Source: Cellulophaga sp. 20_2_10 (GTDB taxonomy: Bacteria; Bacteroidota; Bacteroidia; Flavobacteriales; Flavobacteriaceae). Taken from it: a stretch of 64,000 nucleotides of DNA. The stretch spans positions 124,001 to 188,000 of the forward strand of contig NZ_JAMCOJ010000005.1 of assembly GCF_023476645.1 (NCBI RefSeq), read 5' to 3'. Below, piece after piece: positions 8,814 to 17,767 of this stretch. The notes below the pieces were generated by a model that was given only the letters and a program-made list of their open reading frames with translations, was not told where the DNA came from and did no database searches. Numbering within the stretch: position 1 is the first letter of the stretch; every line of letters starts with the position of its first letter. A program made the position numbers and the translations under genes.

Positions 8814-9899
8814 TTATTTTAATAATGAATACACAAACTCTGGATGCCCACGTTCACCGTCTGCATTTGTTAGCGCTAAAAACTTAATTTTATAACGGTT
8901 TCCGTCAGTATCAGACATCACATAAAAAACATTATCTTTTAAAGAAGGTAATGCACCGGGGCCGCCACCATTTCTCCAACTGCTTCCAATACCTCTTTGA
9001 TCATTAGTGAATTTAGAAATGTCAACATTTTCTAATGCAAAATTGTCGTAACTAAAATCCGTTTCAACTTCTGTATCTATCATATATACTTTAGAATTAG
9101 CTTTAGTGTTATTAACCACAAAATCAGAATACCCGTAAGAACCATACCCCTCTATCTCATTAGTGAAAACAGTAAAATTTAAATCCCAATTCTCCTTTTT
9201 AGGTTCAACAGTAACTTCTGTCTCTGTATCAAAACTAAAAAATGTAAAATTATAGTCGCCATCTTTAGAAATGGTTACTTCTTTATGTGTTGTATCTTCT
9301 AAGTTTGCATATTGTAAAACATAATTATCACCATTTCTTAGAATTCTAATTTTTATCCAACCTCTAGAATCTCCACTAACAGCAACACTTCCTGTACTAG
9401 GAACTTCTGTACCAACTTTAAAACCTAAGTTTACTAGGTATACAAAATTATTCGCGTCCGTGGTAGAAACCTCACCTATAGCTGTTTCTAAAATGCTACC
9501 ATCTGGGGCATCAACAAATTCTGAGTTTGCAGGATCAAAAGTACCAATAGCTACCTGTGGTTGTAAATCTTGAATTTCTTGTGAAGTTGAGTTTATAGCA
9601 TCAATATCTGTTACAGAAAGCTTAGCTGTTGCCATATATATTGATCCATTTAGCGCTACTCTAAAATTTTCACCAGAGAAAAAGCCTAAATCCCAAGTAT
9701 CTCTTTGTACTACTGAAGATGTATTGGCACTTAAATCTATATACACTTGGTTTGGCTCGTTAGGCCCTCCAACATTTGGAGCTATAGACGCTCCTTCTAT
9801 AACAACTTTAATAGCTTCGCCAGGCTCGTCATCTTTACTACAGCTAGTAAAAGCAAAAACTGTAGCGCATAGAGTAATAGTTAAAAATTTGTTTAACAT
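8814..9899 (-). CDS. HmuY-family haem-binding surface lipoprotein
   Basis: Probable haemophore-like lipoprotein that hands haem to the adjacent TonB receptor. The 361-residue precursor has a lipoprotein signal ending TSC20. The residues that follow, SKDDE, match the Bacteroidota lipoprotein export signal (charged/acidic positions 2-5), predicting surface exposure. HmuY features are RDTWDLGFFSGENFRVAL near 66-83, where W-D-L-x-F is the family hallmark, and a second NWDLNFTVF near 236, followed by YSDFVVNN and the C-terminal YKIKFLAL strand. It lies 10 bases downstream of the receptor gene, clearly the same leftward operon, as in hmuRY loci. The gene symbol is withheld because the haem ligands were not verified. 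Confidence 0.85.
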   Translation of the reverse strand: MLNKFLTITLCATVFAFTSCSKDDEPGEAIKVVIEGASIAPNVGGPNEPNQVYIDLSANTSSVVQRDTWDLGFFSGENFRVALNGSIYMATAKLSVTDIDAINSTSQEIQDLQPQVAIGTFDPANSEFVDAPDGSILETAIGEVSTTDANNFVYLVNLGFKVGTEVPSTGSVAVSGDSRGWIKIRILRNGDNYVLQYANLEDTTHKEVTISKDGDYNFTFFSFDTETEVTVEPKKENWDLNFTVFTNEIEGYGSYGYSDFVVNNTKANSKVYMIDTEVETDFSYDNFALENVDISKFTNDQRGIGSSWRNGGGPGALPSLKDNVFYVMSDTDGNRYKIKFLALTNADGERGHPEFVYSLLK

Positions 9900-9909
9900 A
9901 ATTGTAATT

Positions 9910-12042
9910 TTAAAATTTAAGGTTATATAATAGTTTTAAGTAATAAGATCGTCCGTAACCAAGTAAAATACCATTGCCAGAAGAAGAGTGCACACCTCCA
10001 CTTGTGGGCCTAATAACATCTACAGTTGTGACATCTAGTAAGTTTCTGGCTCCAAGGGTCACTTGAAAGGATTTATCTAAAAAAGATTTTTTTAAAGAGG
10101 CATCTAACCAATTATAAGCGCCAGTAGTTGTTTTAGAAAACGTAGGATTTCCGCTAGCATCAGTTCCTGTAGCGCTATAGTTTTGTTGTTCCCCGGTATG
10201 TTTTAAAAGTAGGGTTACTGCTGTATTCCATTTTTTTATTTGATAGGTACTACTTGTATTTAATTGAAATGAATAAAGGAATTTATCTTCTGAGTTAACT
10301 TCATCATTAGCAACTTGCGATATACCTTGTAGTGTAGCACCTATATTAAACGTCCAATTGTCTGTTTTTAAACTATTTTCTGATGTTACACCCCATAATT
10401 TATACTCATTAACATTTATATATTGGTACTGTAAGGGTGTTTGGTTTACAATGGCTAAATCAATTTTATCTTTTACATCTATGTAAGTAACCTTTATAGT
10501 ATTTAAAAGCGATACATCTTTGATCCAACTACGTTTTTTTAAATTTAAAAAAGAGGTAAAACCACTTTCAGGTTTTAGTTTTTCATTACCTCTAACATCA
10601 TGATTACTATCTACAAGATAATAGTACAATTCTTCAAAATTTGGTGTGCGGTAGGAGTTCCCTAGGTTTGCTCTTAACTCAAACCCATTTTTCATAAGGT
10701 ATCGTGCACTTAAAGAGCCTAAAAGTTTAGAATTAAAAGTTGAGTTATACTCATAACGTAAACCTGGTCGTAAAATAATTTTATCAGAAATAGTAACTTC
10801 TGAAGAACCAAATAGTGCATAATTACTTTGAGACTGTTCTTTATCTTGTGCTGTAACATCACCAGAAGCCTGTGTATCAAAACCTTTAATAAAACGAGCC
10901 TCATAACCTAATTGAAAATTATAAAAATCGCTTTTAATTAAGTTGTTAATACTTCCTTTAGAGAAAAACACACTGCTAGATTGGTACACCTCATCAGTTT
11001 CATTACTTCTCTGGTCGGTAATTATAAAATTATTAAACTCGTTTAAGCGGCGCTTTTGCTCTTGATAAGAAACGGAAGCTTTGTAATTTGCACCAGAATT
11101 TAAGCTTCCGTTTATACTTAAATTGTTAACAAATCTATTGGTTGTAAAAATCCTGTCAGTAGCAGATGGATTACTAGTTTGTGATTGTGTATCTATATTA
11201 GCCCTAACAGCCGCATCATAGTAATTAACAACTTCATTTAAGCAATCAAACTTATAAAAAAGTGTAAAGTTATTTTTAGTATAATTTAATAATGCATTTG
11301 TATTTATTTGTGTCTTAGGCAACCAATCAAACCCTCTTAAACCATCATTCTTATAATAATTTTCTCCTTGTTTGCCATTATAAAAACCCGAAAACTGGTT
11401 TCTATTTACACCCACCCTAGTGTACCAATTATCATTTATATTATGACCAATATTTAATCCTTGTATATGCTTGCCTTTGTTAAACCAAGCATACTCATCA
11501 CTAATTGTTTCTTCTTGTAAAATTGCTTGTACGCTCCAATCACTATCACTAGATTTTTTGGTGATAATATTAATAACCCCAGAAACAGCATTAGCACCAT
11601 ATTCCACTCCCATTGCTCCCTCTACAATTTCAATACGTTCTACGTCATCAAGATTTATTTGGGTTAAATCTATATTATTCCCTAGTCCGCTATCACTTAC
11701 CAGTGGGATGTTATCAACCAAAATATTAAAATATTGTGCATCCAAACCAAAAAAGGAAATTGTAGATTTTCCTGTCTGCCCATTTGGAACTACAGTTAGA
11801 TTTAAATTAAAGTTTAACACATCTGCCAAATTGTTGGCTGCCTGGTTTTCTATTTGCTCTCTGTTTATAACAATAACATTATGAACAGATTTTTTTATTG
11901 ATTGTGGATTATACTGCCCGGTAACAACTACTTCTTCTAACTTATTCAATTTTATTGAATCCTTTTTTAACTCTTGAGAAAATGCCGAAGCAGATAAAAA
12001 AAGCATAAAACAAATAGATAAATGTTGTTTATTTAGAATCAT
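9910..12042 (-). CDS. TonB-dependent outer-membrane receptor, probable haem/iron uptake
   Basis: Outer-membrane beta-barrel transporter energised by TonB-ExbBD, 710 residues from the chosen start. A longer frame begins with TTG at 12084, but the ATG at 12042 places the signal peptide correctly (MILNKQHLSICFMLFLSASA). A TonB-box-like LEEVVVTGQY is followed by a plug domain with NNLADVLNFNLNLTV, VDNIPLVSD, VERIEIVEGAMGVEYGANA and SGVINIITKK, then a barrel of about 530 residues ending in an aromatic/Phe terminus (LLYNLKF). No CarboxypepD-like or STN domain is seen. Linkage to HmuY suggests haem as ligand; the barrel alone does not prove it. Confidence 0.9.
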   Translation of the reverse strand: MILNKQHLSICFMLFLSASAFSQELKKDSIKLNKLEEVVVTGQYNPQSIKKSVHNVIVINREQIENQAANNLADVLNFNLNLTVVPNGQTGKSTISFFGLDAQYFNILVDNIPLVSDSGLGNNIDLTQINLDDVERIEIVEGAMGVEYGANAVSGVINIITKKSSDSDWSVQAILQEETISDEYAWFNKGKHIQGLNIGHNINDNWYTRVGVNRNQFSGFYNGKQGENYYKNDGLRGFDWLPKTQINTNALLNYTKNNFTLFYKFDCLNEVVNYYDAAVRANIDTQSQTSNPSATDRIFTTNRFVNNLSINGSLNSGANYKASVSYQEQKRRLNEFNNFIITDQRSNETDEVYQSSSVFFSKGSINNLIKSDFYNFQLGYEARFIKGFDTQASGDVTAQDKEQSQSNYALFGSSEVTISDKIILRPGLRYEYNSTFNSKLLGSLSARYLMKNGFELRANLGNSYRTPNFEELYYYLVDSNHDVRGNEKLKPESGFTSFLNLKKRSWIKDVSLLNTIKVTYIDVKDKIDLAIVNQTPLQYQYINVNEYKLWGVTSENSLKTDNWTFNIGATLQGISQVANDEVNSEDKFLYSFQLNTSSTYQIKKWNTAVTLLLKHTGEQQNYSATGTDASGNPTFSKTTTGAYNWLDASLKKSFLDKSFQVTLGARNLLDVTTVDVIRPTSGGVHSSSGNGILLGYGRSYYLKLLYNLKF

Positions 12043-12058
12043 TCCTAATAATTTTTGA

Positions 12059-12066
12059 CAAATATA
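12059..12066 (-). promoter_or_regulatory. Candidate -7 box for the receptor/HmuY operon
   Basis: On the minus strand this reads TATATTTG, a full match to the Bacteroidota -7 consensus TAnnTTTG. It lies 17 bases before the ATG at 12042, which would make the leader very short and would exclude the upstream TTG start. No well-spaced -33 TTG was found. Confidence 0.35.
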
Positions 12067-12099
12067 TAAGTTATTTTTATTCAATCTAAATAAATTTAA

Positions 12100-12107
12100 T
12101 ATTTTTG
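12100..12107 (+). promoter_or_regulatory. Candidate -7 box for the 12145 operon
   Basis: TATTTTTG matches TAnnTTTG and lies 37 bases before the ATG at 12145. Together with the box at 12059-12066 it forms a back-to-back promoter pair for the two halves of the haem/iron-type cluster. A -33 TTG is not evident. Confidence 0.35.
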
Positions 12108-12144
12108 TCAGAACAAAACAGACGTTACATACAATTACACAATT

Positions 12145-13068
12145 ATGAAAAAAGTACTTTTTTTAGCCCTAGCATTAGTCGGCTTTAGCTTGCAAGGAAT
12201 TGCACAAGACAAGAAACAATTAGACAAAAAATCTATTAAAGATATGTGTGGTTGTTTTAAAGTGAATTTCAAATACACAGAGACTTTTGCTCCAGAAATT
12301 GATTATGAAAAACACTTGGATTACACCTCTGGCGCTTTAGAATGGGCAGAATTAATTGAAGATGAAAACAATAAACTATCTATTCAACATTTACTAGTAA
12401 TTAAAGATACTATGGTAATTAAGCATTGGAGACAAGATTGGTTGTATGAGAACAATCGTGTTTTTCACTACGACAAAGACAACAAATGGGTGTTTACAGA
12501 TTTACCTAAAGACGCTGTAAAAGGACAATGGACACAATTGGTATACCAAGTAGATGATAGCCCTAGATATTCTGGTACTGCAACTTGGATACACGCAGAT
12601 GGTAAAAATTACTGGGAAAACAAATCTGATTCCCCCTTACCAAGAAGAGAGTACTCTAAAAGAAGCGACTACAATGTTATGGCAAGAGGTAACCGCCAAG
12701 AAATTACAAATTATGGTTGGTTACACGAGCAAGACAATGATAAAATTATAAGAGAAACAGGCAAGGAAGATGTGCTTTTAGCTCAAGAAAAAGGATACAA
12801 TACGTACGTTAGAGTACCAGATGAGCAATGTAAGGCTGCAAAAGATTGGTGGAAAAACAATAACAAATTTTGGGCAAAAGTAAGATCTGCTTGGGACAAA
12901 GTATACACAAAAAATAGCGAAATAGAATTGGTTAAATCTGTTGATAAAAAACCTCTGTTTATGCATTTTTACGAGTTAGAAAAGAAAAATGCTAGTGAAA
13001 AAGAAATCCTTGCTTTAATACAAAAATTTGCATCAACTAAAACAACAGAAAATGCATCTAAAAAATAA
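12145..13068 (+). CDS. DUF6607 family secreted protein
   Basis: Exported protein of 307 residues with a signal peptide (MKKVLFLALALVGFSLQGIA, cleavage near residue 21). The mature part contains DMCGCFKVNFKYTETFAPE near 33-51 and a W-rich region (HWRQDWLYENNRVFHYD) typical of the flavobacterial/proteobacterial DUF6607 family. Its biochemical role is not established. The CGC pair could be a redox or ligand site. It is divergent from the HmuY/TonB receptor operon and overlaps the FMN-binding protein gene by 17 bases, so the three downstream genes form one operon probably tied to iron or haem metabolism. Confidence 0.8.
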   Translation: MKKVLFLALALVGFSLQGIAQDKKQLDKKSIKDMCGCFKVNFKYTETFAPEIDYEKHLDYTSGALEWAELIEDENNKLSIQHLLVIKDTMVIKHWRQDWLYENNRVFHYDKDNKWVFTDLPKDAVKGQWTQLVYQVDDSPRYSGTATWIHADGKNYWENKSDSPLPRREYSKRSDYNVMARGNRQEITNYGWLHEQDNDKIIRETGKEDVLLAQEKGYNTYVRVPDEQCKAAKDWWKNNNKFWAKVRSAWDKVYTKNSEIELVKSVDKKPLFMHFYELEKKNASEKEILALIQKFASTKTTENASKK

Positions 13069-13576
13069 AAGAACCCTACTATTTATAACAGCATTTACAT
13101 TTTTGTTACTGGCTTTTAATTCCCCCCAATTGCCAGAAAAACTACAAAAAAAAGTAGATGCAGCAATAAGCTTTGCTTATGGTACAGAATCTTTTAGTTT
13201 AAGCGGAATCTCTAGTGATGAGATTCCGCCTAAAGATTATGTTTTTAAAATTAAAACAGGTGAAGAACTACTTGGTTACGCCTATGTTGGGCAAGCAAAC
13301 AGTATGAAAAGAGTATTTGATTATGTTGTATTTGTAAACAAAGACTTCAGTGTTAAAAAAGCAAAAGTTTTAATATACAGAGAAGATCACGGCAGACAAA
13401 TAGGTGCGCAACGTTGGCTAAAACAATTTATTGGTTTATCTGCAACTAAAAAACCCGTGTATGGCGAAAATGTAGATGCCATTTCTGGCGCAACTATTTC
13501 TGCAAAAAGTATGACCATAGCAGTTAAAGATGTGCTAGAAACTATTCAGAAATTAAATAACAAAAAACTTCTTTAA
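13052..13576 (+). CDS. FMN-binding domain protein (covalent flavin carrier)
   Basis: Membrane-anchored or exported flavoprotein of 174 residues. The ATG at 13052 (MHLKNKRTLLFITAFTFLLL) gives a proper hydrophobic N-terminus; an in-frame TTG at 13028 lies deep inside the previous gene and is rejected. The FMN-binding motif D142AISGAT148 matches the D-x-x-S/T-G-A-T/S sequence to which ApbE attaches FMN through the last Thr, here Thr148, as in NqrC/RnfG. The domain covers about 60-165. Family members pass electrons across or outside the membrane; next to a haem/iron uptake operon, a reductase-partner role in iron release is an inference. It overlaps DUF6607 by 17 bases. Confidence 0.8.
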   Translation: MHLKNKRTLLFITAFTFLLLAFNSPQLPEKLQKKVDAAISFAYGTESFSLSGISSDEIPPKDYVFKIKTGEELLGYAYVGQANSMKRVFDYVVFVNKDFSVKKAKVLIYREDHGRQIGAQRWLKQFIGLSATKKPVYGENVDAISGATISAKSMTIAVKDVLETIQKLNNKKLL

Positions 13577-13587
13577 TCTATACAATT

Positions 13588-13944
13588 ATGAGAGACATAG
13601 ACGCTATATATTATAATGATTTTGGAATTGCCTTTCATTGGAAAAAAGAAACAAAAAATTACCGTAGCAAAATACAAGTGGTATTTAGAGATACTGGTTT
13701 TTTACTTACCCAAAAGGAATTATTGCGTTTTGCAGAACACATACAAAACACAATGAGTTCTAGCGCTGCATGCACGTGTTGTTCTAAAAAGAGCTCTTGC
13801 AGAGCACTACTTTTAGAAACCCCGGTACCACAAGTTAGTTTAGCTGTTAGTGTTAATGAATTAACAGCCATAAATGACTTGATAGAAGGTACTATTTTTC
13901 AATTAAACATAGGTGATTTTTTGAGTGATATATGTAACAATTAA
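13588..13944 (+). CDS. Small Cys-rich hypothetical protein
   Basis: I do not recognise this 118-residue protein with certainty; it resembles small flavobacterial proteins sometimes grouped as DUF6686, but I cannot confirm that. It is soluble, with a compact cysteine cluster CTCCSKKSSC at about 62-71 (four Cys in ten residues), plus Cys115 near the end. Before the cluster is FLLTQKELLRFAEHIQ, a helix. The cluster could bind a metal or an Fe-S centre. It starts 11 bases after the FMN-binding gene and ends the three-gene operon. There is no signal peptide. Confidence 0.65.
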   Translation: MRDIDAIYYNDFGIAFHWKKETKNYRSKIQVVFRDTGFLLTQKELLRFAEHIQNTMSSSAACTCCSKKSSCRALLLETPVPQVSLAVSVNELTAINDLIEGTIFQLNIGDFLSDICNN

Positions 13945-13970
13945 TACACTCTGCTTTGTATTTTTTATAA

Positions 13971-13978
13971 TACTTTTG
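13971..13978 (+). promoter_or_regulatory. Candidate -7 box for the MFS gene
   Basis: TACTTTTG fully matches TAnnTTTG and ends 19 bases before the ATG at 13998. The TTG at 13956-13958 is closer than the usual -33 spacing, so only the -7 element is claimed. Confidence 0.4.
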
Positions 13979-13997
13979 TTGCATCAAATAAATAAAA

Positions 13998-15257
13998 ATG
14001 GATCCGTACGCAGCATTACGTTACAAAGAGTTTAATACTTTTTTACTGGTTAGATTTGCTATGGTATTTGCTTGGTCTATGCAATTTATTGTAATAGAAT
14101 GGCAAGTATACTCTTTAACTAAAGATCCACTTTCTTTAGGAATTATTGGACTTATGGAAGTAATACCAGCAGTTTCTATGGCGTTGTTTGCCGGACACAT
14201 AGTAGACCAAAAAGAGAAAAGAAACCTTTTAATTAAATGCATTATAGGTTTCTCTGTAATTAGTTTTGGCTTGTTTGTTATTAGCTTGCCATCTGTGGTA
14301 ACAAAAACACCCACAACAACAATTTTATACATTACTTACTTTTTGGTTTTTTTAGGTGGCTTGGTAAGAGCTTTTTTAGGTCCAACTATATTTTCTTTAA
14401 TTGCCTTAATTGTGCCTAAAAAAATATACCCAAACGCTGCCACTTGGAGTAGTACAACATGGCAAATGGCGTCTGTACTAGGACCTGCTTTAGCTGGTTT
14501 TTTTATAAGTTGGATTGGTGTTCACTGGTCTATGTGCGTAATTTTTGGATTTTCATTATTTGCGTTAGTTACTTTATTGCAAATTCCTAAAAAACCAATT
14601 CTTAATCCTAAAATTGGCGAGCCTATTTTTAAAAGTTTAAAAGAAGGTTTAGACTTTGTTTTTAAAACTAAAGCAGTTCTAGGTGCGTTAACTTTAGATA
14701 TGATTGCCGTACTTTTTGGTGGCGCGGTTGCCTTATTACCTATTTTTGCTCAAGATATATTACATGTAGGATCCGAAGGTTTTGGCGTTTTAAGAGCTGC
14801 ACCTGCTGTTGGTGCCGCATTAATGATGTTAACATCTACCCGTTTTCCGTTACACAAATTTGCAGGTAAAAAATTATTGATTGCCATATTTGCCTTTGGT
14901 GTTTGTATTATAGTATTTGGACTATCTACCTATTTTTGGGTGTCCGTAGCCGCCTTGTTTTTTAGTGGTGCTGTAGATGGTGTGTCTATGATTATTAGAC
15001 AAACTATTTTACAATTAAAAACACCAGATCATATGCGGGGTAGGGTAGCCTCTGTAAACTCCATGTTTGTTGGCTCGTCTAACGAGCTTGGCGCTTTTGA
15101 AAGTGGACTAACAGCTAAATTAATGGGCGCTGTAACGGCCGTGGTTTTTGGCGGTACAATGACGTTACTTACCGTTGGCGCTACGGCACTATTTTCTCCT
15201 AGTTTTAGAAAATTAGATCTTACAAAAGATATAGAGGAGCACGAAAAGGAAGCGTAA
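13998..15257 (+). CDS. MFS transporter (EntS/MFS_3-like)
   Basis: Inner-membrane secondary transporter of 419 residues with about 12 hydrophobic segments. The opening ALRYKEFNTFLLVRFAMVFA and the A-like motif GHIVDQKEKRNLLI (about 67-80, between helices 2 and 3) are characteristic of the MFS_3/EntS-like exporters. A second related loop, RQTILQLKTPDHMRGRVASV, occurs near 335-354. Some relatives export siderophores, and the adjacent haem/iron-type cluster makes an iron-related export role possible but unproven. It has its own promoter candidate 20 bases upstream. Confidence 0.85.
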   Translation: MDPYAALRYKEFNTFLLVRFAMVFAWSMQFIVIEWQVYSLTKDPLSLGIIGLMEVIPAVSMALFAGHIVDQKEKRNLLIKCIIGFSVISFGLFVISLPSVVTKTPTTTILYITYFLVFLGGLVRAFLGPTIFSLIALIVPKKIYPNAATWSSTTWQMASVLGPALAGFFISWIGVHWSMCVIFGFSLFALVTLLQIPKKPILNPKIGEPIFKSLKEGLDFVFKTKAVLGALTLDMIAVLFGGAVALLPIFAQDILHVGSEGFGVLRAAPAVGAALMMLTSTRFPLHKFAGKKLLIAIFAFGVCIIVFGLSTYFWVSVAALFFSGAVDGVSMIIRQTILQLKTPDHMRGRVASVNSMFVGSSNELGAFESGLTAKLMGAVTAVVFGGTMTLLTVGATALFSPSFRKLDLTKDIEEHEKEA

Positions 15258-15371
15258 ATATTCTGCTCATTAAACAAAATAAAACTACATATGTTTACGT
15301 TTGATATAGGATCTAAACTGGCAATTTATTCACAAAATTGGTAAAGAGGCAGTTATCAACCTATATAATAG

Positions 15372-16493
15372 ATGAAACCATTATTTTCTATATGTTTATT
15401 ACTACTTGCTATTACCCATGGTAACTCGCAAAATTTAGTAAAAAATTCTAGTTTTGAAGACTTTAAAATTTGCCCAGAAGATATTGGTAAATTTAAAGAC
15501 AACGTAACCAATTGGTCTATTTTACAAGGCACAACAGATTACCTAAACTCTTGCAGCAGAACTGTTGGTTTTCTTAACCATAATGGAAAACAAATAGCCC
15601 GTAGCGGTTTTGCTTACGCTGGCATTTTTACTTACTCTAACAAAGATTATAGAGAATATATACAGGGAACCTTAGAGGAACCTCTTGAAAAGGATAAAAA
15701 ATATATTGTTACCTTTTATGTTAGTTTAGCAGACCATGCAACCTTAGCTATTGAAGATTTTAGCATCTTATTTACAAATAAACCTGTTGCCGGTTCTGCC
15801 ATACTAAATAGCAACAAAACACTAGTTACTCGTAAAACATTATCTAAAATTAATGGTTTAATTTACGATCACTACCAACAAGTAGACCCTATTTTATATA
15901 AAAGCAAACAAATTTGGATGCAGGTTTACATTCCTTTTACCGCTAAAGGATACGAAACTAATTTTACCATTGGCAATTTTGCTAGCAACGCTAGAACCCA
16001 AACGTTAAAGATTTCTAATAGCAATGAAAAAGACTTTTCTTACTACTACATAGATGATGTTAGTGTTGAAGCTAAAGACCGAGAATTACCTCCTTTATAT
16101 GCCGAAACTGTTCCACAAAAAGCAGATGCTACGCCAAAAATAGAGCGCAATAAAGTGTATACGTTTAAAAATGTTTTATTTGAGTTTAATAAGGCTGATT
16201 TACTAACTGCTTCTGAAGAAGAAATAAATGTATTAACTACAATTTTACGCAATAATAGCAAGCTTACTATAGAAATTTACGGACATACTGATGCTGTTGG
16301 CTCTAAAGAACGAAACTTGGAACTTAGTAACCAACGTGCTAAAGCTGTGGCTAGCTATTTAATTGATAGCGGAATTGATGAAAACCGTGTAAAATGGATA
16401 GGATACGGCAGCAGCAAACCTGTTGCAGATAACACTACAGAAGAAGGTCGTATGGAAAATAGAAGGGTAGAGTTTAAGATGCTAGAAAATTAA
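15372..16493 (+). CDS. OmpA-family cell-envelope protein
   Basis: Exported protein of 373 residues that probably ties the outer membrane to peptidoglycan. A signal peptide (MKPLFSICLLLLAITHGNSQ) is followed by an N-terminal beta-rich domain starting NLVKNSSFEDFKICP, a carbohydrate-binding-like fold recurrent in flavobacterial OmpA proteins. The C-terminal OmpA domain covers about 265-373, with VLFEFNKADL, IYGHTDAVGS, LSNQRAKAVASYL and the NRRVEF end. The peptidoglycan-binding Asp and Arg positions (TDAVG, NRRVE) are present. The stop codon overlaps the convergent lpxH end by 4 bases. Confidence 0.9.
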   Translation: MKPLFSICLLLLAITHGNSQNLVKNSSFEDFKICPEDIGKFKDNVTNWSILQGTTDYLNSCSRTVGFLNHNGKQIARSGFAYAGIFTYSNKDYREYIQGTLEEPLEKDKKYIVTFYVSLADHATLAIEDFSILFTNKPVAGSAILNSNKTLVTRKTLSKINGLIYDHYQQVDPILYKSKQIWMQVYIPFTAKGYETNFTIGNFASNARTQTLKISNSNEKDFSYYYIDDVSVEAKDRELPPLYAETVPQKADATPKIERNKVYTFKNVLFEFNKADLLTASEEEINVLTTILRNNSKLTIEIYGHTDAVGSKERNLELSNQRAKAVASYLIDSGIDENRVKWIGYGSSKPVADNTTEEGRMENRRVEFKMLEN

Positions 16494-17257
16494 TTTTCTA
16501 GTTTTTCTAAACTTAATTGTTCTCCGTTAAAAACTCCGTAGGTATAATAGCCAATCCAGTCGCCAAGGTTAATGTAGGTAGATTTTCCGTTTAGGTCTAT
16601 GGTCATTGGCAAATGACGGTGCCCAAAAACAAAATAATCGTAATGTTTGGTTTCTAATTTGCGTTTTGCATATTGCACCAACCACTCTTTGTCTTCGCCT
16701 AAAAACTTTACATCATCATCACCTGAAATTGCTTTATTTTTTACAGAAAAATATTGTGCTAATGATACTCCAATATCTGGATGCAACCACCTATAAAACC
16801 ACTTAGAAACAGGATTTGTAAATACTTTTTTCATTCTTTTATACCCTTTATCGTGTGGGCCTAAACCATCTCCGTGGCCTATAAAAAATGACGTATTATT
16901 AAATAAAAATTGTTGTGGTGTATGGTATACTGGTATGTTTAATTCTTCTTCAAAATAACCATCCATCCAAAGATCATGATTACCTACAAAATAATACACC
17001 GGTATGCCAGCATCTGTAAGCTCTGCTAGCTTACCTAAGGTTCTTGTAAACCCTTTAGGAACCACAGTTTTATACTCGAACCAAAAATCGAATAAATCTC
17101 CTAACAAAAAAATTGCAGCAGCATCTTCTTTAATTTCGTCTAACCAAGCAACAAACTTTTTTTCTCTAGGTTTGCTTTCTGCCATAGTTGGCGCACCCAA
17201 GTGGTTATCGCTTGCAAAGTATACTTTTTTGCCTTTTGGAACTGTAATTTTTTTCAT
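16490..17257 (-). CDS. lpxH: UDP-2,3-diacylglucosamine diphosphatase (LpxH-type)
   Basis: Calcineurin-like phosphoesterase that converts UDP-2,3-diacylglucosamine to lipid X in lipid A synthesis, at the cytoplasmic face of the inner membrane. The five metal motifs are seen in 255 residues: FASDNHLG near 14-21, GDLFDFWFEY near 58, VGNHDLW near 97, HGDGLGPHDKGYKR near 134-147, and FGHRHLP near 211. Length and motif order fit LpxH better than other phosphoesterases. It is leftward with queD 33 bases upstream, probably co-transcribed, and convergent with the OmpA gene. Confidence 0.88.
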   Translation of the reverse strand: MKKITVPKGKKVYFASDNHLGAPTMAESKPREKKFVAWLDEIKEDAAAIFLLGDLFDFWFEYKTVVPKGFTRTLGKLAELTDAGIPVYYFVGNHDLWMDGYFEEELNIPVYHTPQQFLFNNTSFFIGHGDGLGPHDKGYKRMKKVFTNPVSKWFYRWLHPDIGVSLAQYFSVKNKAISGDDDVKFLGEDKEWLVQYAKRKLETKHYDYFVFGHRHLPMTIDLNGKSTYINLGDWIGYYTYGVFNGEQLSLEKLEN

Positions 17258-17290
17258 TGCCTGTAAAGATACGTAAACAGATAATTTTAA

Positions 17291-17740
17291 TTAGTTGTCT
17301 AATGCATACCATTCTGCAAAAGAAGAATCTGTTTCTTGCAGTCTTAACGAGTGTAGATTAATATTCTTTGGCAATCTTGCTTTAATTTTAGCCGCAAAAT
17401 CTATCACCATATTCTCACTAGTGGGCTGGTAATCTGCTAATATTACACTATGCCCTCTTTGTGTTAACTCGTGCGCTAACTCTACGTGTGGTGTATTTTT
17501 GTTAAAAACAGTAGCGTGGTCGTATATATCTACAATTTCTTCTTTAACTATCTTTTTAAGATCGCTAAAATCAATGACCATACCTAATTTAACGTTGGTA
17601 GTATCTGTAATAGGAGAACCAATTACGGTAACAGATAATTTATAACTATGTCCATGTACATTTCTACATTTACCATCATAGCCATATAATGCGTGACCGG
17701 TTTCAAAACTAAACTGCTTTGTTATTCTAATATTACTCAT
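17291..17740 (-). CDS. queD: 6-carboxytetrahydropterin synthase (QueD-like)
   Basis: Converts 7,8-dihydroneopterin triphosphate to 6-carboxy-tetrahydropterin for queuosine synthesis. The 149-residue protein has zinc ligands His16 (FETGHALYG), His29 and His31 (C25RNVHGHSYKL), the catalytic Cys25, VIDFSDLKK near 55-63, the YDHATVFN segment, and the PTSENMVIDFA motif near 104-114. A C-terminal L-Q-E-T (near Glu136) matches the family substrate-binding Glu. The family also includes PTPS-like enzymes, but the Cys-x3-HGH form favours QueD. A good -7 box lies 20 bases upstream, and lpxH follows in the same direction. Confidence 0.9.
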   Translation of the reverse strand: MSNIRITKQFSFETGHALYGYDGKCRNVHGHSYKLSVTVIGSPITDTTNVKLGMVIDFSDLKKIVKEEIVDIYDHATVFNKNTPHVELAHELTQRGHSVILADYQPTSENMVIDFAAKIKARLPKNINLHSLRLQETDSSFAEWYALDN

Positions 17741-17759
17741 ACCTTATTTTTTTGCACTG

Positions 17760-17767
17760 CAAAGGTA
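17760..17767 (-). promoter_or_regulatory. Candidate -7 box for queD (and lpxH)
   Basis: The minus strand reads TACCTTTG, matching TAnnTTTG, 20 bases before the queD ATG at 17740. There is no clear -33 TTG at standard spacing. Confidence 0.4.

Noticed and set aside
11471-11884. 137-residue frame on the plus strand inside the TonB receptor
   Set aside because: It is antisense to the conserved plug domain, has biased composition and no recognisable family; treated as a shadow of the real gene.
12043-12084. Longer TonB receptor from a TTG at 12084
   Set aside because: It displaces the signal peptide by 14 residues and would start upstream of the -7 box candidate at 12059-12066.
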